The translations under genes and the position numbers were made by a program. This document shows, in pieces, positions 8,011 to 16,251 of a stretch of 33,931 bases of DNA (position 1 is the first letter of the stretch; every line of letters starts with the position of its first letter). The stretch comes from Bacillota bacterium (GTDB lineage Bacteria; Bacillota; SHA-98; UBA4971): positions 1 through 33,931 of the forward strand of contig DUSX01000005.1 in assembly GCA_012842395.1 (NCBI GenBank), given 5' to 3'. Under the pieces are notes generated by a model that had not been told where the DNA came from, ran no database searches, and saw nothing but the letters and a program-made list of their open reading frames with translations.

Positions 8011-9717
8011 GTGTCTAGAGGCTCGTTCGTTTTCGTGCTCCACAGCCACCTGCCGTACTGCCGGAAGGCCGGGGTATGGCCATTCGGCGAGGAGTGGGTA
8101 CTTGAAGCGATGGCGGAAACATACATCCCGCTCCTCGACGTCATCTCGGACTTGGTGGCAGGCGGCGTCCCGGTGAAGCTGACGGTGGGGCTCACGCCGG
8201 TGCTCCTGGACCAGCTTCAAGACCCGTACATGCTGTTCCGCTTCGAGGAGTATCTTGAGACGAAGATCGCGGCAGCGGAAGCGGACATCGCGCGGTTCGA
8301 GGCAGAGAGCGAGGGGCGCCTTCGCGACCTCGCGAGATTCTACCGGGACAGGTATGAAAGCGTGAGGAGGAGCTTCCACGAAAGGTACGGGGGCGACATA
8401 GTGGGGGCCTTCCGTTCGTTACAAGAGGGAGGGCACATCGAGCTCGTGGCCGGTGCGGCCACGCACGCTTACCTGCCGCTCCTCGCCAGGGAATCGTCGG
8501 TTTATGCCCAGGTGAGGATCGGCGTCGACACGTATGAGCGCTGCTTCGGGAGAAGGCCGCAGGGAATATGGTTGCCCGAGTGCGGGTACCGGCCGCGAGA
8601 CTCCGTCGCAGGCCCCCCCGGGTCCGCCTTTGCCGCGGCCGGGATCGATGGCGTCCTCGCGACCATGGGGATAAGACACTTCTTTGTGGATTCGCACGCG
8701 ATCCAAGGGGGAACGCCGGCCGGGATGTACGGGGCGAGGTTCGCCGAGCGGCAGCCTGTGCCCAGGTACATTCCTTCGAGGCCGGGTTTCACCACGTACC
8801 TGCCCTATTCGGTTGAGGGAAGCGGTCTATTGGTGCTCGGCCGAAACGAGCGTACCGCCCTCCAGGTGTGGTCATCTGAATGGGGCTATCCCGGGGACGG
8901 GAATTACCGGGAGTTTCACAAACGCGACTCCGTGTCGGGGTTTCGCTATTGGAAGGTTACGAGCAGGCTTGTGGATCTGGCTTCCAAGGAGATCTACCAG
9001 CCGGAGGCCGCCCTTGCCAAGGCGAAGGAGCACGCCGACCACTTCGTCTGCCTTGTGGAGAGGCTCCTTGGCGAATTCCACGCGGATACGGGGAAACACG
9101 GCGTCATCGTGGCCCCCTTCGATGTCGAGCTTTTCGGGCACTGGTGGATGGAGGGCGTGGACTGGCTTCGCTGGGTCCTCGAAGGCCTGGCGAGGAGCGA
9201 CTCGGTCGAGCTTGCAACGGCTGCCGGATACCTGGAGAACCACCCGCCAGCGGGCCAGATAGACCTCGTTGAGAGCTCGTGGGGAATGGGAGGTGGCCAC
9301 TACATCTGGGATAACGAGGCGACCAGCTGGATGTGGGATGAGATACACAGCGTGGAGCGGGAAATGGAGAGGACCGCGGCATCACTTGCCTTCCTGACGA
9401 CAGCGGGAGGGCACGACCCCGGCGGCCCCGACACCATCGAGAAACGGCTCCTGCGCCAGGCGGCGCGCGAAGCTCTGCTCCTCCAGAGCAGCGACTGGCC
9501 GTTTCTCGTGACGACCGAGCAGGCTGCGGACTATGCTTCGCGTCGCTTCCTGGAGCACAAGAACAGGTTCGAACGGTTGCTCTACGCCCTCGAACGAGCC
9601 GACGCAATGGCCGAGATCGAGAGGTATCTCGGCGAGATCGAGGCCATAGATGCGGTGTTCCCGGATATCAACCCCGCGGCGTTCGCCTGGAAGCAGGGAT
9701 CGGCCTCCCGGCGTTGA
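8011..9717 (+). CDS. Second GH57 / DUF1957 glycoside hydrolase-type enzyme
   Basis: A 568-residue GH57/DUF1957 enzyme, paralogous to the one encoded at 4767-6443. It has LHSHLPYC (10-17), the nucleophile Glu190 in WLPECGY and the acid/base Asp371 in FDVELFGHWW, so the active site looks intact. About 15 extra residues rich in Gly/Ala/Pro follow the nucleophile strand (about 195-220). The C-terminal helical region with LLLQSSDWPFLVTTEQAADY is shared with the paralogue. The start is GTG 8011, preceded by GGGAGGAGG. It is probably cytosolic and acts on alpha-1,4/1,6 glucans as a branching enzyme or glucanotransferase. Two paralogues in one locus suggest divided roles. The stop is 76 nt before the PHP gene on the same strand. 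Confidence 0.86.
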   Translation: MSRGSFVFVLHSHLPYCRKAGVWPFGEEWVLEAMAETYIPLLDVISDLVAGGVPVKLTVGLTPVLLDQLQDPYMLFRFEEYLETKIAAAEADIARFEAESEGRLRDLARFYRDRYESVRRSFHERYGGDIVGAFRSLQEGGHIELVAGAATHAYLPLLARESSVYAQVRIGVDTYERCFGRRPQGIWLPECGYRPRDSVAGPPGSAFAAAGIDGVLATMGIRHFFVDSHAIQGGTPAGMYGARFAERQPVPRYIPSRPGFTTYLPYSVEGSGLLVLGRNERTALQVWSSEWGYPGDGNYREFHKRDSVSGFRYWKVTSRLVDLASKEIYQPEAALAKAKEHADHFVCLVERLLGEFHADTGKHGVIVAPFDVELFGHWWMEGVDWLRWVLEGLARSDSVELATAAGYLENHPPAGQIDLVESSWGMGGGHYIWDNEATSWMWDEIHSVEREMERTAASLAFLTTAGGHDPGGPDTIEKRLLRQAAREALLLQSSDWPFLVTTEQAADYASRRFLEHKNRFERLLYALERADAMAEIERYLGEIEAIDAVFPDINPAAFAWKQGSASRR

Positions 9718-9793
9718 ATTGGTTTCTGAAACGCGCCAGCGTGCGCTTTCAAGACACGCGCGCGATCTGCACGTCGCCTGGGAGGACCTGAAA

Positions 9794-10540
9794 ATGCGCA
9801 TCGTCGCCGACCTTCACACCCACTCCGTCGCAAGCGGACACGCGTACAACACCATCGACGAAATGGCTCGCGCGGCACGCGACGCGGGCCTGGAGCTCAT
9901 CGCCATCACCGACCACGGGCCCAACATTCCGGGTGGGCCACACTTGTATTATTTCGGTAACCTGAGGGTTATCCCGGCCACCATTGCAGGGGTGGAGGTG
10001 CTGAAGGGGGTCGAGGCGAACATAATCAGCCCTGCAGGTGATCTGGATTTGCCCGAGCGGTCCCTGAAGAAACTGGACTTCGTGCTCGCCGGCTTCCACG
10101 TGGGCACCGGCTACGACGGGGGATCTGTTGAGGAGAACACCAGGGCCATGATAGGCGCCATGGAGAACCCTCATGTGGACGCCATCGCTCATCCTGGCAA
10201 CCCGGCCTTCCAAGTGAACATTGAGGAGATCGTCCGGGCCGCGAAGCGCCTGGGCAAGCTCCTGGAGATCAACAACTCGTCCCTCACTGTCACGCGGCTG
10301 GATAGCCGCGACAACTGCTTCCAGTTCGCGAGGCTCGCAGCGGCCCACGGCGTTACTGTGGTCATCGGAAGCGATGCCCATCACGCCTCCCGGGTGGGAG
10401 TCGTCGACGCCGCGGTCGAACTTGCCGAGCGCGCGGGCCTCACAGAAGACCTCGTGCTCAACACGAGCCTCAGGCGCGTAACCGACTTTCTCCGGTCCCG
10501 CGGCAAGGTCCGCATGGAGCTGGACAAACCCGAAGTCTAG
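9794..10540 (+). CDS. PHP-domain metal-dependent phosphatase/hydrolase (YcdX-like)
   Basis: A 248-residue PHP-superfamily protein. Metal-ligand motifs visible are DLHTHS (6-11), the ITDHGPN loop near residue 40, GVEANI, AHPGNP and the terminal SDAHH. This pattern is that of stand-alone YcdX-type PHP proteins, which carry a trinuclear metal site and hydrolyse phosphoesters; the natural substrate is unknown. The start is ATG 9794 with GGAGG eight bases upstream; the frame extends to 9650 only inside the preceding GH57 gene. A paralogue is encoded at 16251-16988. It sits between the glucan and amino-sugar blocks and is followed by a GC-rich hairpin. Confidence 0.85.
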   Translation: MRIVADLHTHSVASGHAYNTIDEMARAARDAGLELIAITDHGPNIPGGPHLYYFGNLRVIPATIAGVEVLKGVEANIISPAGDLDLPERSLKKLDFVLAGFHVGTGYDGGSVEENTRAMIGAMENPHVDAIAHPGNPAFQVNIEEIVRAAKRLGKLLEINNSSLTVTRLDSRDNCFQFARLAAAHGVTVVIGSDAHHASRVGVVDAAVELAERAGLTEDLVLNTSLRRVTDFLRSRGKVRMELDKPEV

Positions 10541-10545
10541 CCCGC

Positions 10546-10563
10546 GGCCCGACGCATCGGGCC
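10546..10563 (+). terminator. GC-rich hairpin after the PHP gene
   Basis: GGCCCGA-CGCA-TCGGGCC is a perfect 7-bp stem with a 4-nt loop, starting 6 nt after the stop codon. No T-run follows (AAGCTAGC), so it would be a weak or non-canonical terminator. Confidence 0.35.
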
Positions 10564-10624
10564 AAGCTAGCTCAGTCCTTAATCGAGATTGGAATCTGCG
10601 TGACCCGGGAGGGGCGAGCGAGAC

Positions 10625-12013
10625 GTGGGAGGGGGCACGACAACCGGGTGGCGGCCAGTACGCTTCCTCAGGGCGTGTCGGCGCGCGCCCGGTTATTTTG
10701 TTGCACTGGCTAGATGGGTCATCTCGAGACTTGTCATAATGGCCCCGGAGCACCGTCGGGCTTGCTTTGCCCTTGCGTCGGTGATCTTGGGGACGGCGGT
10801 GCGCGTTGCCGCGGGCCCGTGCATGGAGGTGACATGGGTGGCTCGCCACGAGGTGAGGGGGCTCTGGGTGGTCCGGACGAGCATGAGGACTCGAAGTTCC
10901 GTTGAGAGAGTGGTGGCTCTCGCTTCGAGCAGCAACTTCAATGCCCTCTTCGTGCAGGTGAATGGGCGCGGCGAGGCGTATTATACAAGTGCTGTGCTTC
11001 CGAAGGCACCTGACGTGGAGGACGGCTTTGATCCGCTCGCGTTCTGCATCGAACGGGCCCACGCGGCTGGCCTCCAGGTGCATGCGTGGATCAACGCTTT
11101 CACCGTCGGAAAGCTGGGCTGTCGTGAATACGAGCCGGGGCACGTGCTATCCCGGCATCCCGAGTGGGCGCTTACTGACGACAAAGGCGTTTCCACGCTC
11201 GATTATAGTCAGGAGATGGCCGAGGGCGAGCTCGTATCTCCGATGCTCGATCCTGCCATAGAGGGCGTGAAGGCGTACGTCCACGACGTATTCATGGAAG
11301 TGGTCCGGAACTACGACGTGGACGGGGTACACTTCGACTACATAAGGTATCCGTCCCCGAGGTTCGGGTATGGGGCCGAGGCAAAGGCCGCGTTTCGCGA
11401 CCTCGCCGGGTCCGACCGCGCCGCCCTCGGGCAAGGGGAATGGGACGCGTTTCGCCGCGATCAGGTCACCGAGGTCGTGCGCCGTGTCTATCAGGATGTC
11501 AAACGCGTGAAGCCTTGGGTGGCGGTGTCATGTGCCGTCTTGCCTGACGCGGCCGACGCAGCCGAGCGGACGTTTCAAGACTGGAAGACCTGGCTTGACC
11601 AGGACATCGTCGATTTCGTGGTCCCGATGGCGTATGCGCCCGATGAGGAGATCTTTGTCAGGCGGGTGCGCGATGCGGTCGGGGCGGCTTCCGGGTGGGG
11701 ACGTGTGGTCGCGGGCATCGGCGCGTACAACATGTTGGATGACCCCGCGGGGTGCATCGAAAGGGTCGAAGCGGCGAGATCCATGAAGACCGCGGGCGTT
11801 GTTCTGTTCTCGTATGACGCCATCTCTGACCGGCCGGAATACTGGCAAGCCCTGGCGGACGGGCCGTTCAGAACCCGTGTGCCGGCACCGGTGCTCGCGC
11901 GGAACTGGAACGGCTGGAACGGCAAGAACGATGGACGGAACGGACGGAGCCGCGAGCGGGCTGGGGCGGTGGCCTCAGAGAAGGCCGGACTGGAGGCAAG
12001 GCGGGGCGAATGA
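10625..12013 (+). CDS. Exported GHL10-type (YngK/DUF187-like) glycosyl hydrolase
   Basis: A protein of 462 residues. From about residue 77 (VRGLWVVRTSM) it follows the glycosyl hydrolase-like 10 pattern: FNALFVQVNGRGEAYY, HAWINAF, DYSQEM, DGVHFDYIRYPSP, DFVVPMAY. The family has a TIM-barrel fold and is thought to cleave sugar polymers at the cell surface. A hydrophobic N-terminal stretch (about 45-64) suggests a signal peptide or anchor. The start is GTG 10625 with GGGAGGGG ten bases upstream; ATG 10739 would give a shorter leader but has no clear ribosome site. The C-terminus (about 420-462) is a low-complexity Asn/Gly/Arg tail. The stop overlaps the next kinase start as ATGA, implying coupled translation. 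The link to amino-sugar genes suggests that it helps release wall or GlcNAc-containing sugars, but its substrate is not shown. Confidence 0.8.
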   Translation: MGGGTTTGWRPVRFLRACRRAPGYFVALARWVISRLVIMAPEHRRACFALASVILGTAVRVAAGPCMEVTWVARHEVRGLWVVRTSMRTRSSVERVVALASSSNFNALFVQVNGRGEAYYTSAVLPKAPDVEDGFDPLAFCIERAHAAGLQVHAWINAFTVGKLGCREYEPGHVLSRHPEWALTDDKGVSTLDYSQEMAEGELVSPMLDPAIEGVKAYVHDVFMEVVRNYDVDGVHFDYIRYPSPRFGYGAEAKAAFRDLAGSDRAALGQGEWDAFRRDQVTEVVRRVYQDVKRVKPWVAVSCAVLPDAADAAERTFQDWKTWLDQDIVDFVVPMAYAPDEEIFVRRVRDAVGAASGWGRVVAGIGAYNMLDDPAGCIERVEAARSMKTAGVVLFSYDAISDRPEYWQALADGPFRTRVPAPVLARNWNGWNGKNDGRNGRSRERAGAVASEKAGLEARRGE

Positions 12014-13005
12014 TGAAGCACGTGGTGGGCGTTGACGCAGGTGGCACGAAGACCGTGGCGCTGGTAAGCGACGTCACGGGGCGTGTGCTGGGGGCTGGAA
12101 AAGCCGGGCCCGGCAACTTCCAGGCTGTTGGCGTGGAATTTGCGAAAGCTCAGGTTAGGAAGGCGGTCGAGACCGCGCTCGGCGCGGCGGGCGTCGCGGC
12201 GAGAGAAGCCGAGGCTGTATTCTACGGAATGGCTGGTGCCGACCGTCCAGCGGATTTCGCCATCATAGAGAGATTCCTATCCGAGGTAAACCCCGCGCCC
12301 CGCATGGGGCTGGAAAACGACGCAACGATAGCGCTCAGGGCGGCCACATACGACGGCGTGGGCGTGGTCGCTATATGCGGCACCGGCACGAACGTCATCG
12401 GGTTCAACCGCGAGGGCGTGAGAGTGCAGGTGGGTGGGCTTGGGTACATGTTCGGGGACGGCGCCGGCGCGGACTACATAGGAATGCTTGCCGTGCGGAT
12501 GGCAACGCGCGGCCACGATGGTCGTGGCAAGCCTACGGTCCTCTATGACATGCTCTGCGAGAAACTCCACCTCAAACGCCTGGACGACCTCGTCGAGAGG
12601 TTCTATTCCGGGTCCTCGGGCCAGGAGCGCGTGCAGGTGGCCTTTCTGGCGCCACTGGTATTCGAGGCTGCGCTGCGCGGCGACGAGGTGGCCCGCGATA
12701 TCTTGCGCTCCGTGGGTGAGGAGCTCGCCATAGCTGTGCTGGCGGCGCTCCGAAAGCTCTTCTCGCCCGCGACGGCCGTCAAGGTCGTGCTCTCGGGCGG
12801 GGTCTTCGCGAACGCCGATGATCCCATCATGACGGATACGCTGAAGGCACTGGTCCTGGAGGAATACCCTGCGGCAGAGTTTATCCTGCTCAAGGACCCG
12901 CCCGTGTTGGGTGCCGTGCTTTCGGCCCTGGGCCTCGCGGGCGTCGAGATAACGTCGGCTGTCCGGGACACGCTTTGGGGAACGTACAAGACCTGCCTTT
13001 CTTGA
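12010..13005 (+). CDS. BadF/BadG/NAGK-family sugar kinase, first paralogue
   Basis: A 331-residue ASKHA-fold kinase. The phosphate-1 motif is DAGGTKT (9-15), the catalytic acid region is GLENDATIAL (Asp104) and the nucleotide loop is CGTGTN. These features match the BcrA/BadF/BadG/BcrD and N-acetylglucosamine kinase family, which phosphorylates amino sugars at O6. The usual GDEGS motif is GDGAGA (149-154), unlike the adjacent paralogue, so substrate choice may differ. The start codon overlaps the stop of the glycosidase gene by 4 nt (ATGA). With nagA and nagB downstream, the likely product is GlcNAc-6-P or a related sugar phosphate. Glucosamine, MurNAc and anhydroMurNAc are alternatives. Confidence 0.83.
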   Translation: MMKHVVGVDAGGTKTVALVSDVTGRVLGAGKAGPGNFQAVGVEFAKAQVRKAVETALGAAGVAAREAEAVFYGMAGADRPADFAIIERFLSEVNPAPRMGLENDATIALRAATYDGVGVVAICGTGTNVIGFNREGVRVQVGGLGYMFGDGAGADYIGMLAVRMATRGHDGRGKPTVLYDMLCEKLHLKRLDDLVERFYSGSSGQERVQVAFLAPLVFEAALRGDEVARDILRSVGEELAIAVLAALRKLFSPATAVKVVLSGGVFANADDPIMTDTLKALVLEEYPAAEFILLKDPPVLGAVLSALGLAGVEITSAVRDTLWGTYKTCLS

Positions 13006-13116
13006 CGTGGCTTTCGGTCCGTGCGAGGCCTTTCCGGGAGAGCCCGTGCGGCAATCACTGGCAGCTCGCGCGCCGGGCAGGCAGATGCGGCAAGCGCATG
13101 GGGCGGGAGGAGCGGC

Positions 13117-14094
13117 ATGGGACTCATCGTCGCGGTAGACGCAGGTGGCACCAAGACAGACTGCATGGTTGGGACCGAGCGCGGTGAAGTCCTCGCGCGG
13201 GCGTGGGCGGGGCCGGCGAATCTTCAGGTCTCCGGGCCGCAGGCAATGAGGGCCGAGATCCTCGCTGCCGTGGCAAAGGCCCGGGCCCAGCTGCCCGCGG
13301 GGGACGAGACGTTCGACGTTCTCTTCGTGGGCGCGGCCGGTGTTGCAAGGCCGGGCGATCGCGAGGAAGTGAGCGCGCTCTTGAAAGAGACGGGCGTGGC
13401 GGGCAAGGTCGTGGTGGACAACGACGCCGTCATAGCCCTTGCCGGAGGCACCCTGGGGCAACCTGGGGTCGTCGTGATAGCGGGGACAGGCTCCATAGCG
13501 TTCGGCGTGAACGCCCGGGGCGAAAGAGCACGGGCGGGCGGCTGGGGATACGTCCTCGGTGATGAGGGAAGCGCATACGACATCGGTCGCCAGGCGCTCG
13601 CGTCCGTCATGAGGGCGAGCGATGGGCGGGGCGAGCCCACGGCCCTTTGCGATGCGATCCTGCAGCACTTCAAGATAACTTCGCCGGACGACCTGGTGGG
13701 GCTGGTGTACCAGAAAGGCCTCGGTAGAGCGGATATCGCCGGGCTGGCGGTGCTGGTGGCCGAGGTTGCGCGCAAGGGCGACCGCGTGGCGCGGCGCATA
13801 CTGCGCAAAGCCGGCACCGAGCTTGGGGCCGCGGCAGCCAGCGTCGTGAGGAAGCTCGGAATGGGGAGCGAGGCGGTGCTCTGCGTTACATCGGGCGGGG
13901 TATTCAGGGCTGGGGAGCTGGTAAGACGGGCCTTGGTCAGGGAGCTAGCGAAGACATGCCCGGCGTGCGAGGTCGTGGAAGCGAGGTTTCCGCCCGTGGT
14001 CGGGGCGTATCTTCTGGGTATCCAGGAGGCTGGCTCCCGGATCACCGGCAGGGTCGTGGAGAACATCGAGGACTCGCTCTTCCGCCCCGTGTGA
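13117..14094 (+). CDS. BadF/BadG/NAGK-family sugar kinase, second paralogue
   Basis: A 325-residue kinase of the same family as the upstream gene. It has DAGGTKTD (8-15), DNDAVIAL (Asp103), AGTGSIAFG and the full GDEGSA motif (148-153) that the first copy lacks. The start is ATG 13117 with GGGAGG six bases upstream; the frame remains open to 13021 but without resemblance to the family. It is the better candidate of the two for N-acetylglucosamine kinase, which feeds GlcNAc-6-P to NagA. The tandem arrangement indicates an old duplication: the two proteins share the motif order but differ at many positions. Confidence 0.83.
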   Translation: MGLIVAVDAGGTKTDCMVGTERGEVLARAWAGPANLQVSGPQAMRAEILAAVAKARAQLPAGDETFDVLFVGAAGVARPGDREEVSALLKETGVAGKVVVDNDAVIALAGGTLGQPGVVVIAGTGSIAFGVNARGERARAGGWGYVLGDEGSAYDIGRQALASVMRASDGRGEPTALCDAILQHFKITSPDDLVGLVYQKGLGRADIAGLAVLVAEVARKGDRVARRILRKAGTELGAAAASVVRKLGMGSEAVLCVTSGGVFRAGELVRRALVRELAKTCPACEVVEARFPPVVGAYLLGIQEAGSRITGRVVENIEDSLFRPV

Positions 14095-14146
14095 CGCGGG
14101 GAGGAGAAACGGATCGTCGGGGTTGGGACAGGAGGAGGGTGCTCGG

Positions 14147-15313
14147 GTGATCATAAGGAACGCCGACATCTTGACGCCGCGAGGTATAATGGTTTCAGGA
14201 TTTCTTGTCATTCAAGACGGGAGGATCACAAAGGTCGGGTCACATGGTGAGTCCAGGCACTGGTCCACCGCGGGTCATGAGGTTCTCGACGCCTCCGGTC
14301 TCACGGTGGTGCCCGGATTCGTTGATATCCACGCACACGGGGGAGGCGGGCACGACGTGCTGGAGGGGACGTACGAGGCCGTGTCCGCCATGTGCCGGGC
14401 TCACGCGCGGCACGGGACCACCTCCATTTTCCCGACGACGATGGCAGCGCCGTTCAGTGAGCTTGTGGACGCGGTGCACGCGGTGGCTGACGCGGTCCGG
14501 CGGGGCACAGGCGGGGCTGAGGCCTTGGGAGTCCACCTGGAGGGCCCGTGGGTCAACCCCGATAGCAGGGGCGCCCAGGCGCTCGAGGCGATTCGGCCTC
14601 CAGATGTGCGCGAGCTGGACAAGCTCATCGAGGAGTCCGGCGGCCTTGTGAGGATAACCACGGTCGCTCCGGAGCTCGAAGGCGCTTCGGACTTCATCCG
14701 AGCGGCGGTTGGACGCGGGGTCAGAGTATCCCTCGGGCACTCCCTCGCATCCTTCGATGAAGCCATGCTCGCGGTAAGGTCGGGGGCAACCCATGTGACG
14801 CATGCGTTCAACGCCATGCGCGGGCTCCATCATCGGAACCCCGGCATGGCTGGTGCGATGCTCGCGTGTGACGAGCTCACGACCGAGGCCATCCTGGACG
14901 GTTTTCACTTGCACCCGGCCGCCGCGACCATCCTCTACCGATGCAAGGGGGCGGACAGGCTGGCCCTTGTTACAGACGCCACGATGGCGGCCGGCATGCC
15001 GGAAGGCGAATACGAGCTGGGCGGGCAGCGGGTTGTCTACAAAGGGGGCGCGGTCAGGCTTCCTGACGGCGGCCTCGCCGGGAGCGCGCTCACCCTTGAC
15101 AGGGCGGTGAAGCGGGCAATGGCCGACCTGGGGGTGACGCTGGCTCAGGCCGTCGCGATGGCGTCGTCCGTCCCTGCGAGGATAGCGGGGGTGCACGACC
15201 GTAAGGGCAGCATAGAGGAGGGCAAGGATGCCGACCTCGTTCTTATGGATGAAGCGGGCGAGGTGCGGGCAACCATCGTCCGGGGCGCCGTCGTGTATCG
15301 GGGGGAGGCGTGA
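14147..15313 (+). CDS. nagA: N-acetylglucosamine-6-phosphate deacetylase
   Basis: An amidohydrolase of 388 residues that converts GlcNAc-6-P to GlcN-6-P plus acetate. Visible motifs are DIHAHGGGGHDVLEG at the start of the barrel, the metal ligand Glu in HLEGPW, LGHS and HAFNAM with metal/substrate histidines, and VTDAT with the catalytic Asp. The C-terminal IAGVHDRKGSIEEGKDADLV closes the small beta-sandwich domain. The start chosen is GTG 14147, with AGGAGG about 11 bases upstream; a TTG at 14123 is in frame but lies before that ribosome site. It is located between the NAGK-like kinase and nagB, as expected for a GlcNAc catabolic operon. Confidence 0.93.
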   Translation: MIIRNADILTPRGIMVSGFLVIQDGRITKVGSHGESRHWSTAGHEVLDASGLTVVPGFVDIHAHGGGGHDVLEGTYEAVSAMCRAHARHGTTSIFPTTMAAPFSELVDAVHAVADAVRRGTGGAEALGVHLEGPWVNPDSRGAQALEAIRPPDVRELDKLIEESGGLVRITTVAPELEGASDFIRAAVGRGVRVSLGHSLASFDEAMLAVRSGATHVTHAFNAMRGLHHRNPGMAGAMLACDELTTEAILDGFHLHPAAATILYRCKGADRLALVTDATMAAGMPEGEYELGGQRVVYKGGAVRLPDGGLAGSALTLDRAVKRAMADLGVTLAQAVAMASSVPARIAGVHDRKGSIEEGKDADLVLMDEAGEVRATIVRGAVVYRGEA

Positions 15314-15468
15314 ACGCCGCCTACCCGCCTGTGCGTTCGGCGTGGTCCGGTTTTCCGCGGGGCCCGGAGTCGCGCGTCTTTGTGTTGTTCTGTCGCCAGC
15401 CGGGCGCCGGGACTTGGGGGTTTAGCTGGAAACGTGGGTGGAGAAAACATAGATGGGGGTGCGCGTTC

Positions 15469-16251
15469 ATGGTGGTTATCGTCGCGCAGGATTACGACAC
15501 GATGAGCCGGGAGGCCGCGAAGATCGTGGCCGAACAAGTGCGCAGGAAACCTGCGAGCGTTCTCACGCTCGCGACGGGCGCGACGCAGTTCGGGTTGTAC
15601 GCGGAGCTCGTAAGGATGCACCGCGAGGAAGGGCTGGATTTCTCGGAGGTTACTACGTTCAACCTTGACGAGTATCTCGGGCTCGCGCCGGACCATCCGG
15701 CAAGTTTTCATCACTATATGAACAGCAGGTTCTTCGATCACGTGAACGTGCAGCCGGACCGGATTTACATACCGAACGGCCTTGCCAGCGACGTGCGTGA
15801 GGAATGCCGGGCGTACGAACGCGCGATAAAGAACGCGGGAGGGATAGACCTTGCGGTCCTGGGCGTGGGAAGGAACGGCCACATCGGGTTCAACGAGCCG
15901 AGGACCGAGTTTGGGTCCCGCACCCGGTCGATTTTCCTGGCCAAGCGCACCATAGAGGCCAATTCGGTGTTCTTCGGCGGCGACGAGAACGCCGTGCCGC
16001 GGCAAGCGATATCCATGGGAATACGAACGATAATGAACAGCAGGTCCATCCTGCTCCTCGCGAGCGGCACGGCGAAGGCGCCAGTGATCGCGCAGACCGT
16101 GCACGGGCCGGTGACCGAGATGGTGCCCAGCTCGGTGCTGCAGCTCCATCCTGATGTCACGCTCGTCCTGGACGAGGAGGCTGCCTCGCAGCTCGAGCCG
16201 TCGCCGGAAGGGTTCGTTCCAGGCCCCGGAACGCGGACCATGGTATACTGA
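15469..16251 (+). CDS. nagB: Glucosamine-6-phosphate deaminase
   Basis: A 260-residue NagB-fold enzyme that turns GlcN-6-P into fructose-6-P and ammonia, linking amino sugars to glycolysis. Characteristic motifs are LATGATQFGLY, TTFNLDEYLGL (catalytic Asp), GVGRNGHIGFNEP with the general-base His, and ASGTAKAP. The start is ATG 15469 after a G-rich site (GGGGG); the frame is open to 15310 but homologues begin near MVVIVAQDYDTMS. The stop overlaps the next ATG (TGATG), so the following PHP gene is probably translationally coupled. The 155-nt gap to nagA has no clear terminator. Confidence 0.94.
   Translation: MVVIVAQDYDTMSREAAKIVAEQVRRKPASVLTLATGATQFGLYAELVRMHREEGLDFSEVTTFNLDEYLGLAPDHPASFHHYMNSRFFDHVNVQPDRIYIPNGLASDVREECRAYERAIKNAGGIDLAVLGVGRNGHIGFNEPRTEFGSRTRSIFLAKRTIEANSVFFGGDENAVPRQAISMGIRTIMNSRSILLLASGTAKAPVIAQTVHGPVTEMVPSSVLQLHPDVTLVLDEEAASQLEPSPEGFVPGPGTRTMVY

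Noticed and set aside
10565-10620. TAGCTCAGT resembling a tRNA D-arm
   Set aside because: No T-arm (GGTTCGAATCC-type), no acceptor stem and wrong spacing; chance match.
9749-11143. Long open frame of 464 codons on the minus strand
   Set aside because: It lies opposite the PHP and GHL10 genes, has no recognisable domain and is His/Arg-rich: a high-GC shadow frame.
12277-13668. Minus-strand open frame of 463 codons
   Set aside because: Antisense to the two sugar kinases, low-complexity composition, no family motifs.
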